From positions 4,030,001-4,094,000 of the forward strand of contig NZ_CP107964.1 of NCBI RefSeq assembly GCF_041434935.1: a stretch of 64,000 nucleotides of DNA, written 5' to 3'. The position numbers and the translations under genes were made by a program. This stretch comes from Kitasatospora sp. NBC_00374 (lineage in GTDB: Bacteria > Actinomycetota > Actinomycetes > Streptomycetales > Streptomycetaceae). The first letter of the stretch is position 1; every line of letters starts with the position of its first letter. Below are positions 24,384 through 33,040 of this stretch, piece by piece. The notes under the pieces are model-generated. The model was given only the letters and a program-made list of their open reading frames with translations. It was not told the DNA's origin and did no database searches.

Positions 24384-27300
24384 TCACTCTCCGATCGCGT
24401 CGGCCGACAGGGTCAGCAGGTCGCGCAGCTGCTCGGCGGGGAGTTCGGTCAGCCACTGCTCGCCCTCGCCGACCACCGTACGGGCCAGGGTCCGCTTGGT
24501 CTCGATGAGTTCGGCGATCCGTTCCTCGACCGTGCCGACGCAGACCAGCCGGCGGACCTGGACGTCGCGGTGCTGCCCGATCCGGAACGCCCGGTCGGTG
24601 GCCTGGTCCTCGACGGCGGGGTTCCACCAGCGGTCCAGGTGGATCACCTGGTTGGCGGCGGTGAGGTTGAGCCCGGTGCCGCCCGCCTTGAGGGAGAGCA
24701 GGAACACCGGCGGGCCGTCGGGCGACTGGAAGCGGGCGACCAGCTCGTCGCGCTGCCGCTTGGGGACGCCGCCGTGCAGGTACAGCACCTCCCGGCCGAG
24801 CCGGCCCGCCAGGTAGGGCTGCAGCCGGGCGCCGAACTCGGCGTACTGGGTGAAGACCAGCGCCCGGTCCCCCTCGGCGAGGGCCTCGGTGAGCAGCGCC
24901 TCCAGCCGCTCCAGCTTGCCCGAGCGACCGGCCAGCGCCGAGCCGTCGCGCAGCAGGTGGGCGGGGTGGTTGCAGACCTGCTTCAGCCGGCCGATCGCGG
25001 CCAGGACCGCGCCCTTGCGCTCGACGCCGCGGATGCCCTGGAGCCTGGCCAGCAGGTCGGCGACCACCGCCTGGTAGAGGCCGGCCTGTTCGGCGGTGAG
25101 GCTGCACCGCACGGTGAACTCCTGCTTGGCGGGCAGGTCCGCGGCCACCGCCGGGTCGCTCTTGTGCCGGCGGAGCACGAAGGGGCCGGTGAGGCGCTGG
25201 AGCCGGGCGGCGGCGTCGAGGTTTCCGGACTGCTCGACCGGGATCGCGAACCGCTCCTTGAACGACTCCGCGCTGCCGAACAGGCCGGGGTTGGCGAAGT
25301 CCAGGATGGCGTGCAGCTCGGCCAGCCGGTTCTCCACCGGGGTACCGGTCAGGGCGATCCGCGGGCCGGAGCGCAGCGAACGGATCGCCCGGGACTGACC
25401 GGCACCGCTGTTCTTGATGTGCTGGGCCTCGTCGGCGACGATCCGCCGCCAGTGGGTGCGCCGGAGGGCGGCCAGGTCGCGCTGGACCAGCCCGTAGGTG
25501 GTGACGACCAGGTCGGCGGTGGTGTCGGGCAGTTCGCGGTCCGCGCCGTGGTGGACGTGCACCCGCAGCGCGGGGGCGAACCGGGCGGTCTCCCGCTGCC
25601 AGTTCCCGACCAGCGACATCGGGCAGACCAGCAGGGTCGGACCGGTCGCGCCGCGGGCCTTCTCGACGGCGAGCAGGGCGAGGGTCTGCACGGTCTTGCC
25701 GAGGCCCATGTCGTCGGCGAGCACGGCGCCGAGGCCGAGCCGGGCGAGGGCGTCCAGCCAGGCCAGTCCGCGTTCCTGGTAGGGGCGCAGGACGGCGGTG
25801 AAGTCGGCGGGCAGCGCGGGCGCGGGGGCGGCGACGGCCGCCTTCCCGGCCAGCAGGTCGCCGATCGGGCCGTCGGCGTGCACGGCGGTCACCGGCAGCC
25901 CGGGCACCGGGGTGGCGTCGGCGAGGGCGAGGCGCAGCAGTTCGGCGGTGTCGATGACGCCGGCGCCGTGGCGGGTGAGGAAGTCCAGGGCGGCGGCGAT
26001 CTGTCCGGCGTCGACCTCCACCCACTGGCCACGGAGTCGGACCAGACCCTGCTGGGCGGCCGCGAGTTCGGTGAGTTCCTGCCGGGTGAGGGCGAGTTCG
26101 CCGACGGCGAGCTGCCACCGGAAGTCCAGCACGTCGTCCCGGTCGATCTTTCCCCGGTGCTGGACGGCTCCGGGTGTCGGCGTTCGGGCGGTGAGCAGCA
26201 GGCCGAGCCGGGGGCGGCGCTGCCACCAGGCGGGCAGCAGGACGCCGAAGCCCGCGTCGGCGAGGACGGGGGCGGCCTCGCGCAGGAAGTCGAGGGCTCC
26301 GGCGCGGTCGAGGTCGAGGCCGGTCGGCCGGGAGGAGCGCAGGGCGGGCCGCAGTTCGGGGCGGTGCAGGGCGGCGCGTTCGAGTTCGGCGCGGTAGAGC
26401 TCCGCGGGGTCGGCCGCCGGGGTGCCGGCCGCGCCGCCCGTGGCCGGCGCGGGGTCGGCGAGCGCGGCGGTGAGCGCGGCGGCGGCCGGGCCGCTGGTCC
26501 ACAGGTCGGCGGCGGTGACCACCAGGGAGGGGCGTTCGACCGGTTGGAGCAGGAAGTCGAGTCGCCAGCCGTCGAGCGCGGGCAGGCCGTCGGGGTCGTC
26601 GTCGGCGGGGCCGAGCGGTTCGGACAGGCGCAGGCACAGCCGCAGCGGGCGGTGCTCGGGGCGCTCGCCGTACCAGGCGGCGAGCCGTTCGCGCAGTCCG
26701 GCCGGGGCGGTGTCGAGGCGTCCGTCGGTGGTGGCGAGGGCGGCCAGCCACTGCTCGGTGGGCCCCTCGCCCGCGGGCGGGCCGGTGTCCGCGAGGGCGG
26801 CTCTGGCCTCCTGGTCGACCAGGGTGTCGAGCAGGGCGTCGAGCAGGGCGCGGCCGCCGGGTTCGCCCCCGGGGAGGTCCTCGGCGCGGCAGACCGGCGG
26901 GCAGCCGGCCGCGAGGGCGGCGGCCTCCTCGCGGGCGGCGGCGTCCGGGGCGGCCTGCCAGCGGGCGTACGCGGCGCCGTCCTCCTCCCGGAGCACGGGC
27001 AGCACCAGGCCCCGGCCGAGCAGTCGCCAGGCGAGGTCGTGGACGGCGGTCAGCCAGCGCAGGGAAGCGCCGTAGGCGACCTCGACCGGGCCGGTGCCGG
27101 GCAGTTCGGCGGTGGCGCCGGCCCAGCGCGGGTCGTAGAGGCCGCCGAGCAGCTGGGCGGCCTCGGCGGGTTCGAAGAGCAGGCCGGGGACACGCCAGGC
27201 GGCCAGTGGGACCGGGCCGGTGGTGACGCCGACGGGCAGGTCCGGGGAGGGCGCGGGCCGGCCGCCGAGGGTGGGCAGGCGCAGGCCGGTCCAGCGTTCG

Positions 27301-27491
27301 GCACCCTGGTCGGCGAGCCAGCCGAGGCTCGGGGCGATGCCGCCGAGCAGCTGAGCCACGGTGGCGGCGGGGCAGGCGTAGGGGTGGGCGCGGCTGCCGG
27401 ACTCGGCCCGGGCGGTACGGAAGGCGTGCGCGTCCTCGGCCCACAGCGCGAGGCGGCCGTCGAAGCGCCAGATCGCGTGCAGGGCGTACAT
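24384..27491 (-). CDS. SNF2/Rad54-family DEAD-like helicase
   Basis: 1035 residues from ATG 27491, behind GGAAGG on the minus strand. An N-terminal 550-residue region with an SNF2-associated domain precedes the motor: LADDMGLGKTVQTLALLAVE (motif I), IVADEAQHIKNSGAG (DEAQ motif II) and LTGTPVENRLAELHAILDFA (motif III). The helicase C half carries LVFTQYAEFGARLQ, SLKAGGTGLNLTAANQVIHL and RAFRIGQHRDVQVRRL. The family remodels protein-DNA or RNA polymerase complexes using ATP. The usual partner, a SWIM zinc-finger protein, is reduced to a stub immediately downstream. Length and motifs indicate an intact enzyme. Confidence 0.93.
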   Translation of the reverse strand: MYALHAIWRFDGRLALWAEDAHAFRTARAESGSRAHPYACPAATVAQLLGGIAPSLGWLADQGAERWTGLRLPTLGGRPAPSPDLPVGVTTGPVPLAAWRVPGLLFEPAEAAQLLGGLYDPRWAGATAELPGTGPVEVAYGASLRWLTAVHDLAWRLLGRGLVLPVLREEDGAAYARWQAAPDAAAREEAAALAAGCPPVCRAEDLPGGEPGGRALLDALLDTLVDQEARAALADTGPPAGEGPTEQWLAALATTDGRLDTAPAGLRERLAAWYGERPEHRPLRLCLRLSEPLGPADDDPDGLPALDGWRLDFLLQPVERPSLVVTAADLWTSGPAAAALTAALADPAPATGGAAGTPAADPAELYRAELERAALHRPELRPALRSSRPTGLDLDRAGALDFLREAAPVLADAGFGVLLPAWWQRRPRLGLLLTARTPTPGAVQHRGKIDRDDVLDFRWQLAVGELALTRQELTELAAAQQGLVRLRGQWVEVDAGQIAAALDFLTRHGAGVIDTAELLRLALADATPVPGLPVTAVHADGPIGDLLAGKAAVAAPAPALPADFTAVLRPYQERGLAWLDALARLGLGAVLADDMGLGKTVQTLALLAVEKARGATGPTLLVCPMSLVGNWQRETARFAPALRVHVHHGADRELPDTTADLVVTTYGLVQRDLAALRRTHWRRIVADEAQHIKNSGAGQSRAIRSLRSGPRIALTGTPVENRLAELHAILDFANPGLFGSAESFKERFAIPVEQSGNLDAAARLQRLTGPFVLRRHKSDPAVAADLPAKQEFTVRCSLTAEQAGLYQAVVADLLARLQGIRGVERKGAVLAAIGRLKQVCNHPAHLLRDGSALAGRSGKLERLEALLTEALAEGDRALVFTQYAEFGARLQPYLAGRLGREVLYLHGGVPKRQRDELVARFQSPDGPPVFLLSLKAGGTGLNLTAANQVIHLDRWWNPAVEDQATDRAFRIGQHRDVQVRRLVCVGTVEERIAELIETKRTLARTVVGEGEQWLTELPAEQLRDLLTLSADAIGE

Positions 27492-27664
27492 CCGGGGCCT
27501 TCCGTCGGGGGCGGTCCGTTTCACCTTAGGGCGTCGATCGACCGGGAATCGAGGACCGAAGCTGTCCGCATTCGCCGATAGCGTCGGTACCACCGAGAGC
27601 GAGGGGCGGCCGATCGGGCCGCCCGCCGACCGGTGATTTCCGGAGCCGACGAAAGGCGATCGAC

Positions 27665-28201
27665 ATGCCCACCCTGGTGAACGCCGAGACCGACGAGCGC
27701 GAGGCCCTGCTCTCCTTCCTGGCCGCCCAGCGCGGCGGGCTGCGCCGCGCGGTGCACGGCCTGACCGAGGAGCAGGCGGCGAGCACCCCGTCCGTCAGCG
27801 CCCTCTCGCTGACCGTGCTGATCAAGCACGCGGCGCGCTGCGAGCGGTTCTGGATCGCCGACAACCTGATGGGGCTGGGCACCGACAACGCCCGCGACGA
27901 GAACAACTGGGCGGACGAGTACCGACTGGCCGAGGGCGAGACGCTGGCGGCCTGGCTGGAGACGTACGAGCAGGTCGCGGCGGAGACCGAGAAGGCCGTC
28001 CGGTCGCTGCCCGACCTGGAGGTGGACTTCCCGCTGCCGGTCGCGCCCTGGTTCCCGCCGAACAGCCGCCGCACGGCCCGCTGGGTGCTGCTGCACCTGA
28101 TCCAGGAGGGCGCCCGGCATGCCGGCCACGCGGACATCATCCGCGAGACGATCGACGGGAAGACCGCTTTCGAGCTGGTCGACGAGACCTCCGCGGCCTG
28201 A
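27665..28201 (+). CDS. DinB-family (mycothiol-dependent type) protein
   Basis: 178 residues. The four-helix DinB/DUF664 pattern begins ETDEREALLSFLAAQRGGLR. Metal-ligand histidines are expected in VLIKHAARCERFWI and in LLHLIQEGARHAGHADIIRE. Actinomycete members are metal-dependent thiol-S-transferases that use mycothiol, which this strain can make (mshA in the window). A substrate is not known. It is divergent from the helicase gene and ends in a hairpin at 28213-28237. Confidence 0.85.
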   Translation: MPTLVNAETDEREALLSFLAAQRGGLRRAVHGLTEEQAASTPSVSALSLTVLIKHAARCERFWIADNLMGLGTDNARDENNWADEYRLAEGETLAAWLETYEQVAAETEKAVRSLPDLEVDFPLPVAPWFPPNSRRTARWVLLHLIQEGARHAGHADIIRETIDGKTAFELVDETSAA

Positions 28202-28212
28202 CGGGACCGGCC

Positions 28213-28237
28213 GGCGGCCCTGCCGGGAAGGGCCGCC
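28213..28237 (+). terminator. Hairpin after the DinB gene
   Basis: Arms GGCGGCCCT (28213-28221) and AGGGCCGCC (28229-28237) pair perfectly around a 7-base loop, 11 bp after the DinB stop. Confidence 0.6.
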
Positions 28238-28284
28238 AGCCGGCGCGCGGCACCGCGTTCCGGAAGGCCGGCACGCGAGTGGCC

Positions 28285-28323
28285 GAAGCGAGCGGTCGAA
28301 GCGAGCGGTCGAAGCGAGCGGTC
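28285..28323. repeat. Three perfect 13-bp tandem repeats
   Basis: GAAGCGAGCGGTC is repeated three times without gaps between the DinB terminator and the yceI-like promoter. It is non-coding and lies 35 bp upstream of the -35 box. Confidence 0.75.
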
Positions 28324-28357
28324 GAGACGAGTCGCCGACACCGAGCCCACCGAGTGG

Positions 28358-28386
28358 TTGAACATTGAACGAATCGGGTCTATGGT
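28358..28386 (+). promoter_or_regulatory. Promoter of the YceI-like gene
   Basis: TTGAAC (28358-28363), 17 bp, TATGGT (28381-28386) matches a vegetative promoter. A second TTGAAC follows at 28365. Downstream, GTTGAAGCCTCAAC (28398-28411) is an interrupted palindrome, the type bound by MarR-family repressors that often control yceI. GAGGAG precedes ATG 28441. Confidence 0.6.
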
Positions 28387-28440
28387 GGAGCCATCAAGTT
28401 GAAGCCTCAACAAAATAGGCTTCCGACCCGAGGAGCAGTC

Positions 28441-29046
28441 ATGGGCATCTTCAACCGCAGGAACGACTCCGCCGTCGCCGTCGCCGAGGCCCCCGCCGGC
28501 CCGGACCTGGCGCACCTGACCGGCGACTACAGCATCGACCCGACGCACAGCCGGATCGGCTTCGCCGTCCGCCACGCGATGGTGACCAACGTCCGCGGCG
28601 AGTTCACCGAGTACGAGGGCAAGCTGCACCTCGACGGCACGCACCCCGCCAACTCGACCGCCGAGCTGGTGATCAAGGTCGCCTCGGTCAACACCAACCA
28701 GGCCCAGCGCGACGAGCACCTGCGGACCGGCGACTTCTTCGCCGCCGAGACCTACCCGGAGATCACGTTCCGCTCCACGGCCGCCGAGATGGTCGACGCC
28801 GACACGTACCGGATGCACGGCGACCTGACCATCAAGGACACCACCCGCCCGGTCGTGCTCGACCTCGACTTCACCGGCTCCGCGACCGACGTCTACGGCG
28901 CCGACCGGGTCGGCTTCGAGGGCGGCACCACCGTGGACCGCACCTCCTGGGGCCTGACCTACAACGCGGCCCTGGAGACCGGCGGCGTGCTGATCGGCGA
29001 GAAGGTCAAGCTGACGCTGGACATCTCCGCCGTGAAGGCGGCCTGA
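28441..29046 (+). CDS. YceI-family lipid-binding protein
   Basis: 201 residues from ATG 28441 behind GAGGAG. DYSIDPTHSRIGFAVRHAMV (about residues 30-49) is the YceI signature, followed by the beta-barrel pattern TAELVIKVASVNTNQAQRDE, HGDLTIKDTTRPVVLDLDFT and the final VKLTLDISAVKA. The barrel binds isoprenoid or other long lipids. No signal peptide is seen; the first 25 residues are polar. Expression from its own promoter with a palindromic site suggests control by a repressor not encoded next to it. Confidence 0.92.
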   Translation: MGIFNRRNDSAVAVAEAPAGPDLAHLTGDYSIDPTHSRIGFAVRHAMVTNVRGEFTEYEGKLHLDGTHPANSTAELVIKVASVNTNQAQRDEHLRTGDFFAAETYPEITFRSTAAEMVDADTYRMHGDLTIKDTTRPVVLDLDFTGSATDVYGADRVGFEGGTTVDRTSWGLTYNAALETGGVLIGEKVKLTLDISAVKAA

Positions 29047-29077
29047 TCCGGCCACCTCGGCCCCGTGTCCCGGCACC

Positions 29078-29104
29078 GCCCCCGCCGCACCCGTCGGCGG
29101 GGGC
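29078..29104. terminator. Terminator shared by yceI and the convergent LysR gene
   Basis: Arms GCCCCCGCCG (29078-29087) and CGGCGGGGGC (29095-29104), 7-base loop, between the two convergent stops. Confidence 0.7.
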
Positions 29105-29159
29105 GCCGCCACACCCGCGACCCCGCCCCCGCCGTCCGCCAGCCATCGCCCCCGGGACC

Positions 29160-30125
29160 TCAGCCCGGCAGCAGGGCGGCGTCCTCGGCCGGCAGCCAGC
29201 TGCCCGGCGGGCGATGCAACCAGCCTTCCCCGGCACCGAGTTCGGCGACCGCCGCACACAGCGCGGCCAGCCCCGGATGCCGCAGGTCCGGCCGGTGCAC
29301 CAGGCCCAGCAGGCTCAGCGGCACCGGCTCGACCAGCGGACGGGTGACCCCGCCCGGGATCTGCGGGCCGCCGGTGGTGGAGAGCACCGGTTCGCGGTGC
29401 CGGGCCAGGTAGCGGCCGAACTCCCGGAGGCCGACCGCGGGCGCCCGCCCGGGTGCGGCCACCAGGCCGTGCGCGTCCAGGAGCCGGCGGCCGAGATCGG
29501 TCCACTCGCTGGTCGCCGGGTTGCCCGCGCAGATGTCCACCGGGTGGCCCGTCAGCGCACGCAGCGGCACCTCCGCCAGCGCGGCGAGCGGATGGTCCTC
29601 CGGCAGGATCACCGCCATCCGTTCCAACCGGACGGGCACATGCGCGAGTTGGGCGCGCAGCACGGCCGGAAGCCCGGCGAACCGGCCGAACGAGACGTCC
29701 AGTCGATGATCCACCAGATCCCGCGCCGCGGCCGCCAGCCCGCCGTGGAACCGGGCCAGCAGCTCCTGCTCGGGCAGCGCCCGGCGGGCCGCTTCGAGCA
29801 CCCGCCCCTCGGCCTGGTCGGGGCCGGCCGGTTCGCTGTTGACGTCGATCAGCAGCGGCCGGGTGTCCGCAGCGGTCAGGATCTCGTCGTGCAGGGCCAG
29901 CAGCCGCCGGGCCTTGGGCAGCAGCGACCGCCCCGCGTCGGTCAGCTCGACGCTGCGGGTGGAACGGTGGAAGAGCGCGTCCCCGAGCGTCCGTTCGAGA
30001 CTCCGGATGTCCCGGCTGAGCGCCTGCTGGGCGAGGTGCAGTCGCTCGGCGGCCCGGCCGAAGTGCAGCGTCTCGGCGGTCGCGACGAAGCCGCGCAGCA
30101 GGCGGGGGTGCAGGTCACGGGGCAT
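29160..30125 (-). CDS. LysR-family transcriptional regulator
   Basis: 321 residues from ATG 30125. The winged HTH is LLRGFVATAETLHFGRAAER and LHLAQQALSRDIRSLERTLG, followed by the two-lobed ligand domain (LLIDVNSEPAGPDQAEG, VDICAGNPATSEW). It is divergent from an MFS gene across 124 bp, a common regulator-exporter pairing. The intergenic stretch (30126-30249) contains an AT-rich block, GAGATTAACAACAGAACTG, that may hold the LysR site and promoters. Confidence 0.9.
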   Translation of the reverse strand: MPRDLHPRLLRGFVATAETLHFGRAAERLHLAQQALSRDIRSLERTLGDALFHRSTRSVELTDAGRSLLPKARRLLALHDEILTAADTRPLLIDVNSEPAGPDQAEGRVLEAARRALPEQELLARFHGGLAAAARDLVDHRLDVSFGRFAGLPAVLRAQLAHVPVRLERMAVILPEDHPLAALAEVPLRALTGHPVDICAGNPATSEWTDLGRRLLDAHGLVAAPGRAPAVGLREFGRYLARHREPVLSTTGGPQIPGGVTRPLVEPVPLSLLGLVHRPDLRHPGLAALCAAVAELGAGEGWLHRPPGSWLPAEDAALLPG

Positions 30126-30249
30126 GCGGCAGAGATTAACAACAGAACTGCGTGAATCGCTGCGAACAGGTGTTGGACCGCCCGCGGCTCCCCCGGACAG
30201 GCTGGGAGCCCCGCACCGCACCGCACGCACCGATCAGGAGCCCCGCCCC

Positions 30250-31443
30250 GTGTTCGCCCCGTACCGCCGTGTCCTGTCCGCCCCCGGCAGCCTCGCCTTC
30301 ACCCTGGCCGGACTGCTCGCCCGGCTCGCGTTCGCGATGACCGGCGTCGCCACCCTGGTGCTGATCGCCGACCGCCGCGGCTCGTACGCGCTGGCCGGCG
30401 CCGTCTCCGCCACCGGTGTGATCGCCGCCGCGGTGGGCATGCCGCTGCTCGGCCGGCTGGTCGACCGGCACGGCCAGGCCCGGGTCGCCGTACCGGCCGT
30501 GCTGGCCGGGGTCGCGCCGCTGCTCGGACTGGTGTTCTGCGCCCGCACCGGCGCGCCGGACTGGACGCTCTTCGCCTGCTGGGCGGCAGCCGCGACGGCA
30601 CCCAACATCGGCGGCATGGCCCGCGCCCGCTGGGCCCACCTGTACCGGGACGACGAGACCGCCCGGCACCGCGCCAACTCGCTCGAACAGGCTCTGGACG
30701 AGCTGTGCTTCATGGCGGGCCCGGTCCTGGCGATGCTGCTGAGCACCGGGATAGCCCCCGAGGCCGGACTGCTGACCGCCGGCGCCCTGTGCACCACCGG
30801 CGTCCTGCTGTTCGCCGCCCAGCGCTCCACCGAACCACCGGTCCGGCCGGCCCCGGCCGGCGGCCGGGCGCCGCTGCGCTCCGCCGGGCTGCGGGTGCTG
30901 GTCCTGACCTTCCTGGCGACCGGCGTGGTCTTCGGCTCCCTGGAGGTCACCACCGTGGCGTACACCGACGCACTCGGCCACAAGCCGCTGGCGGGGGTGC
31001 TCCTGGCCCTGGTGGCCGCGGGGTCCTGCGTCTGCGGGCTGGCGTTCGGGCTGGTCCGGCCGCGCCGTTCGCCGGCCGTCCGGCTGCTGGCCGGGGTGGC
31101 CGCGATGGCCGCGCTGCTGCTCCTGCCGGTCGCCGCCGCGCTGACCGGGGCCGGCCTCGCCGTGCTCGCGGTGGCCCTGCTGGCGGCCGGGTGCGGAACG
31201 GCTCCGACCATGGTGAGCGGCATGACGCTGGTTCAGGAGCTGCTGCCGCGACGGCAGCTCAACGAGGGCATGGCGGTCGCCGTGGCCGGAATCCTGGTCG
31301 GGATCTCCGTCGGGGCCGCCCTCGGCGGCGCGGTCGCCGAGCGGACGGCCCCGGGCACCGGCTACTGGGTGCCGGTCACCGGGGCCGCACTGGCCCTGCT
31401 GATCGCCACCGCCGGACGCCGCCGGCTGCGACGCACGGCCTGA
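30250..31443 (+). CDS. MFS transporter
   Basis: 397 residues from GTG 30250, with AGGAG 9 bp upstream. About 12 hydrophobic segments are present, with the motif A variant GMPLLGRLVDRHGQARVAV after TM2 (about residues 61-79). There is no large extra domain. Probably an exporter of a small molecule sensed by the divergent LysR regulator. The C-terminus (ATAGRRRLRRTA) is basic as expected for the cytoplasmic side. Confidence 0.85.
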   Translation: MFAPYRRVLSAPGSLAFTLAGLLARLAFAMTGVATLVLIADRRGSYALAGAVSATGVIAAAVGMPLLGRLVDRHGQARVAVPAVLAGVAPLLGLVFCARTGAPDWTLFACWAAAATAPNIGGMARARWAHLYRDDETARHRANSLEQALDELCFMAGPVLAMLLSTGIAPEAGLLTAGALCTTGVLLFAAQRSTEPPVRPAPAGGRAPLRSAGLRVLVLTFLATGVVFGSLEVTTVAYTDALGHKPLAGVLLALVAAGSCVCGLAFGLVRPRRSPAVRLLAGVAAMAALLLLPVAAALTGAGLAVLAVALLAAGCGTAPTMVSGMTLVQELLPRRQLNEGMAVAVAGILVGISVGAALGGAVAERTAPGTGYWVPVTGAALALLIATAGRRRLRRTA

Positions 31444-31477
31444 GCACCCGGTCGCTCGGGCTGCGACGGCCGGGTGC
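31444..31477 (+). terminator. Hairpin after the MFS gene
   Basis: GCACCCGG (31444-31451) pairs with CCGGGTGC (31470-31477) across an 18-base loop directly after the stop codon. Confidence 0.5.
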
Positions 31478-31518
31478 GAGTCCGGAAAACCCCCCGGCGG
31501 CCTGTCGGCGGCGTCCGC

Positions 31519-31524
31519 TAGCCT
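31519..31524 (+). promoter_or_regulatory. TAGCCT -10 element, leaderless macrodomain gene
   Basis: TAGCCT ends 7 bp before ATG 31532 and there is no ribosome site, which suggests a leaderless transcript. Confidence 0.4.
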
Positions 31525-31531
31525 CCCGCCC

Positions 31532-32011
31532 ATGGACACGTCGATCACGTACCTGCGCGGTGACGCCACCGCGCCGCAGGCGAAGGGCCCCAAGGTGATC
31601 GCGCACGTCTGCAACGATCTCGGCGGCTGGGGCAAGGGCTTCGTGCTCGCGCTGTCCAGGCGCTGGCCGGAGCCGGAGGCGGCGTACCGTCGCTGGCACC
31701 GCGAGCGCGCCGGGAACGACTTCGGCCTGGGCGCGGTGCAACTGGTCCAGGTCGGTCCCGCCCTGTGGGTGGCGAACATGGTCGGCCAGCGCGGGATCAG
31801 GACCGGCCGCTCGACGGGGGTCCCGGTCCGCTACGAGGCGATCGATGCGGCGCTGGGCCGGCTCGGCCCGCAGGCCGCACGGCTGGGTGCGTCCGTCCAC
31901 ATGCCGCGGATCGGCTGCGGGCTGGCCGGCGGGCGCTGGGAGCGGGTGGAGCCGCTGGTCCGGGCCCGGCTGACCGAGCAGGGCGTGCCGGTCACGGTGT
32001 ACGACCACTGA
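31532..32011 (+). CDS. Macrodomain protein (ADP-ribose glycohydrolase-like, TARG1/POA1 type)
   Basis: 159 residues. ITYLRGDATAPQAKGPKVIA opens the fold; VCNDLGGWGKGFVLALSRRW (about 30-49) is the signature of the TARG1/Poa1-like branch, which uses a conserved Lys (here in GWGKGF). The second loop is VHMPRIGCGLAGGRWERVEP. These enzymes hydrolyse ADP-ribosyl-ester, ADP-ribose-phosphate or DNA-linked ADP-ribose bonds. It is only distantly related to the macrodomain at 14.1 kb. The 3' end overlaps the convergent GNAT gene by 20 bp. Confidence 0.88.
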   Translation: MDTSITYLRGDATAPQAKGPKVIAHVCNDLGGWGKGFVLALSRRWPEPEAAYRRWHRERAGNDFGLGAVQLVQVGPALWVANMVGQRGIRTGRSTGVPVRYEAIDAALGRLGPQAARLGASVHMPRIGCGLAGGRWERVEPLVRARLTEQGVPVTVYDH

Positions 32012-32525
32012 CCCTGGCGGCGGGCCAGCCGTACTCGTACTCGGGCAGCGTGTACCCGCCCGGGAACGCGGCCGTGCCCTCCGCCGTACGCACCCCGCCC
32101 TCGCGCTCGTAGAACGCGACCGCCCGGACGTTGGCCCGCAGCACCTCCAGCCGGACCGGCGCGGGGGTGCTGTCCAGGGCCGCCCGCAGCAGCCTGCGGC
32201 CGATGCCGCCGCCCGTGCGGCCGGGCCGGACGTGCAGGTTGTCGAGCAGTGCCCGGCCGTCCTCCTCCGGGACCAGGTAGGCGAAGCCGAGCAGGTCGCC
32301 GCCCCGGCCCTCGGCGACCAGCAGGGTCGGGGTGTTGGCCGGCTCGCCGTAGTCGGCGCCGAGCCGGATTTGCCAGAGCTCGCGCCGCTCGGCCGGCATC
32401 CCGTCGCCGAGCGCCTCGTCCGGGACCAGACCCGCGTAGGCCGTCCGCCAGCTCTCCGCGTGCAGGGCCGCGACGGCGTCCGCGTCGGCCTCGCCGCCCA
32501 CCCTGATGACGATCTCCGATTCCAT
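31992..32525 (-). CDS. GNAT N-acetyltransferase
   Basis: 177 residues from ATG 32525. Motif A is LHVRPGRTGGGIGRRLLRAA (about 100-119), with the Q/R-x-x-G-x-G/A pattern as RTGGGIG. FYEREGGVRTAEGT is the usual C-terminal element. The substrate is unknown. It is divergent from the membrane protein-DCC-TetR cluster; the operator at 32551-32564 is 26 bp upstream of its start and could influence it too. Confidence 0.85.
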   Translation of the reverse strand: MESEIVIRVGGEADADAVAALHAESWRTAYAGLVPDEALGDGMPAERRELWQIRLGADYGEPANTPTLLVAEGRGGDLLGFAYLVPEEDGRALLDNLHVRPGRTGGGIGRRLLRAALDSTPAPVRLEVLRANVRAVAFYEREGGVRTAEGTAAFPGGYTLPEYEYGWPAARVSGRTP

Positions 32526-32550
32526 CGCCCCACCCTCCCACACCGGCCAC

Positions 32551-32606
32551 TTGAACATGTTCAAAAGACCCCCTACAGTCATGCCCAGAAGGTTTTGAAC
32601 ACGTTC
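32551..32606 (+). promoter_or_regulatory. Promoter with two TetR-type operators
   Basis: TTGAACATGTTCAA (32551-32564) is a perfect palindrome and contains the -35 TTGAAC. Seventeen bp later, TACAGT (32574-32579) serves as -10. A second site, TTTTGAACACGTTCGAAA (32593-32610), shares the core GAACnnGTTC. The two cores (32553-32562 and 32597-32606) are 44 bp apart, four helical turns. The arrangement indicates tight repression, most likely by the TetR protein encoded two genes downstream. Confidence 0.75.
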
Positions 32607-32623
32607 GAAACGGAGTGGTCCCG

Positions 32624-33028
32624 ATGGACTACGCAGTTGTCAGCTATGCCGCCTACCTCCCGGTCGCCACCGGCGTCACGGTCTGGGTGGCCCGGACCCT
32701 CAGCCGGAACGGCCGGATCTTCCTGGCCGACGTGTTCTCCGGGGACGACCGCCTCGCCGACGCCGTCAACCAGCTGCTGGTCGTCGGCTTCTACCTGATC
32801 AACCTCGGCTTCGTCGCGCTCTGGATGCGCAACGACGAGGTGGTGGCCGACCTCCAGGGCGTCTTCAACGCCCTCTCCTACAAGCTCGGCACCGTCCTGC
32901 TGCTGCTCGGGGTGATGCACCTGGGCAACGTGTACGTGCTCAACCGGATCCGCCGCCGCGGCAGCCTCGACAAGCAGCAGCGGCCGCCGGTCCCGCCGCA
33001 GGCCTGGCTGCAGCCCGGCCAGGTCTGA
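32624..33028 (+). CDS. Small integral membrane protein, first gene of the TetR-controlled cluster
   Basis: 134 residues from ATG 32624. Three hydrophobic segments (AVVSYAAYLPVATGVTVWVA, LLVVGFYLINLGFVALWM, LGTVLLLLGVMHLGNVYVLN) and a basic Pro-rich tail. No named domain was recognised. Position directly under the paired operators, followed by a DCC-family protein and a TetR gene, suggests a membrane redox or stress function, but this is context only. Confidence 0.8.
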   Translation: MDYAVVSYAAYLPVATGVTVWVARTLSRNGRIFLADVFSGDDRLADAVNQLLVVGFYLINLGFVALWMRNDEVVADLQGVFNALSYKLGTVLLLLGVMHLGNVYVLNRIRRRGSLDKQQRPPVPPQAWLQPGQV

Positions 33029-33040
33029 GCGGGCCCGGCC

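Noticed and set aside
24288..27581. A 1097-codon open frame on the plus strand
   Set aside because: It is antisense to the SNF2 helicase, whose motifs are complete. The plus-strand product is Gly/Gln/Val-rich with no domain, as expected from high-GC codon use.
28285..28323. CRISPR-like repeats
   Set aside because: Units are 13 bp, contiguous and without spacers; this is simple tandem repetition.
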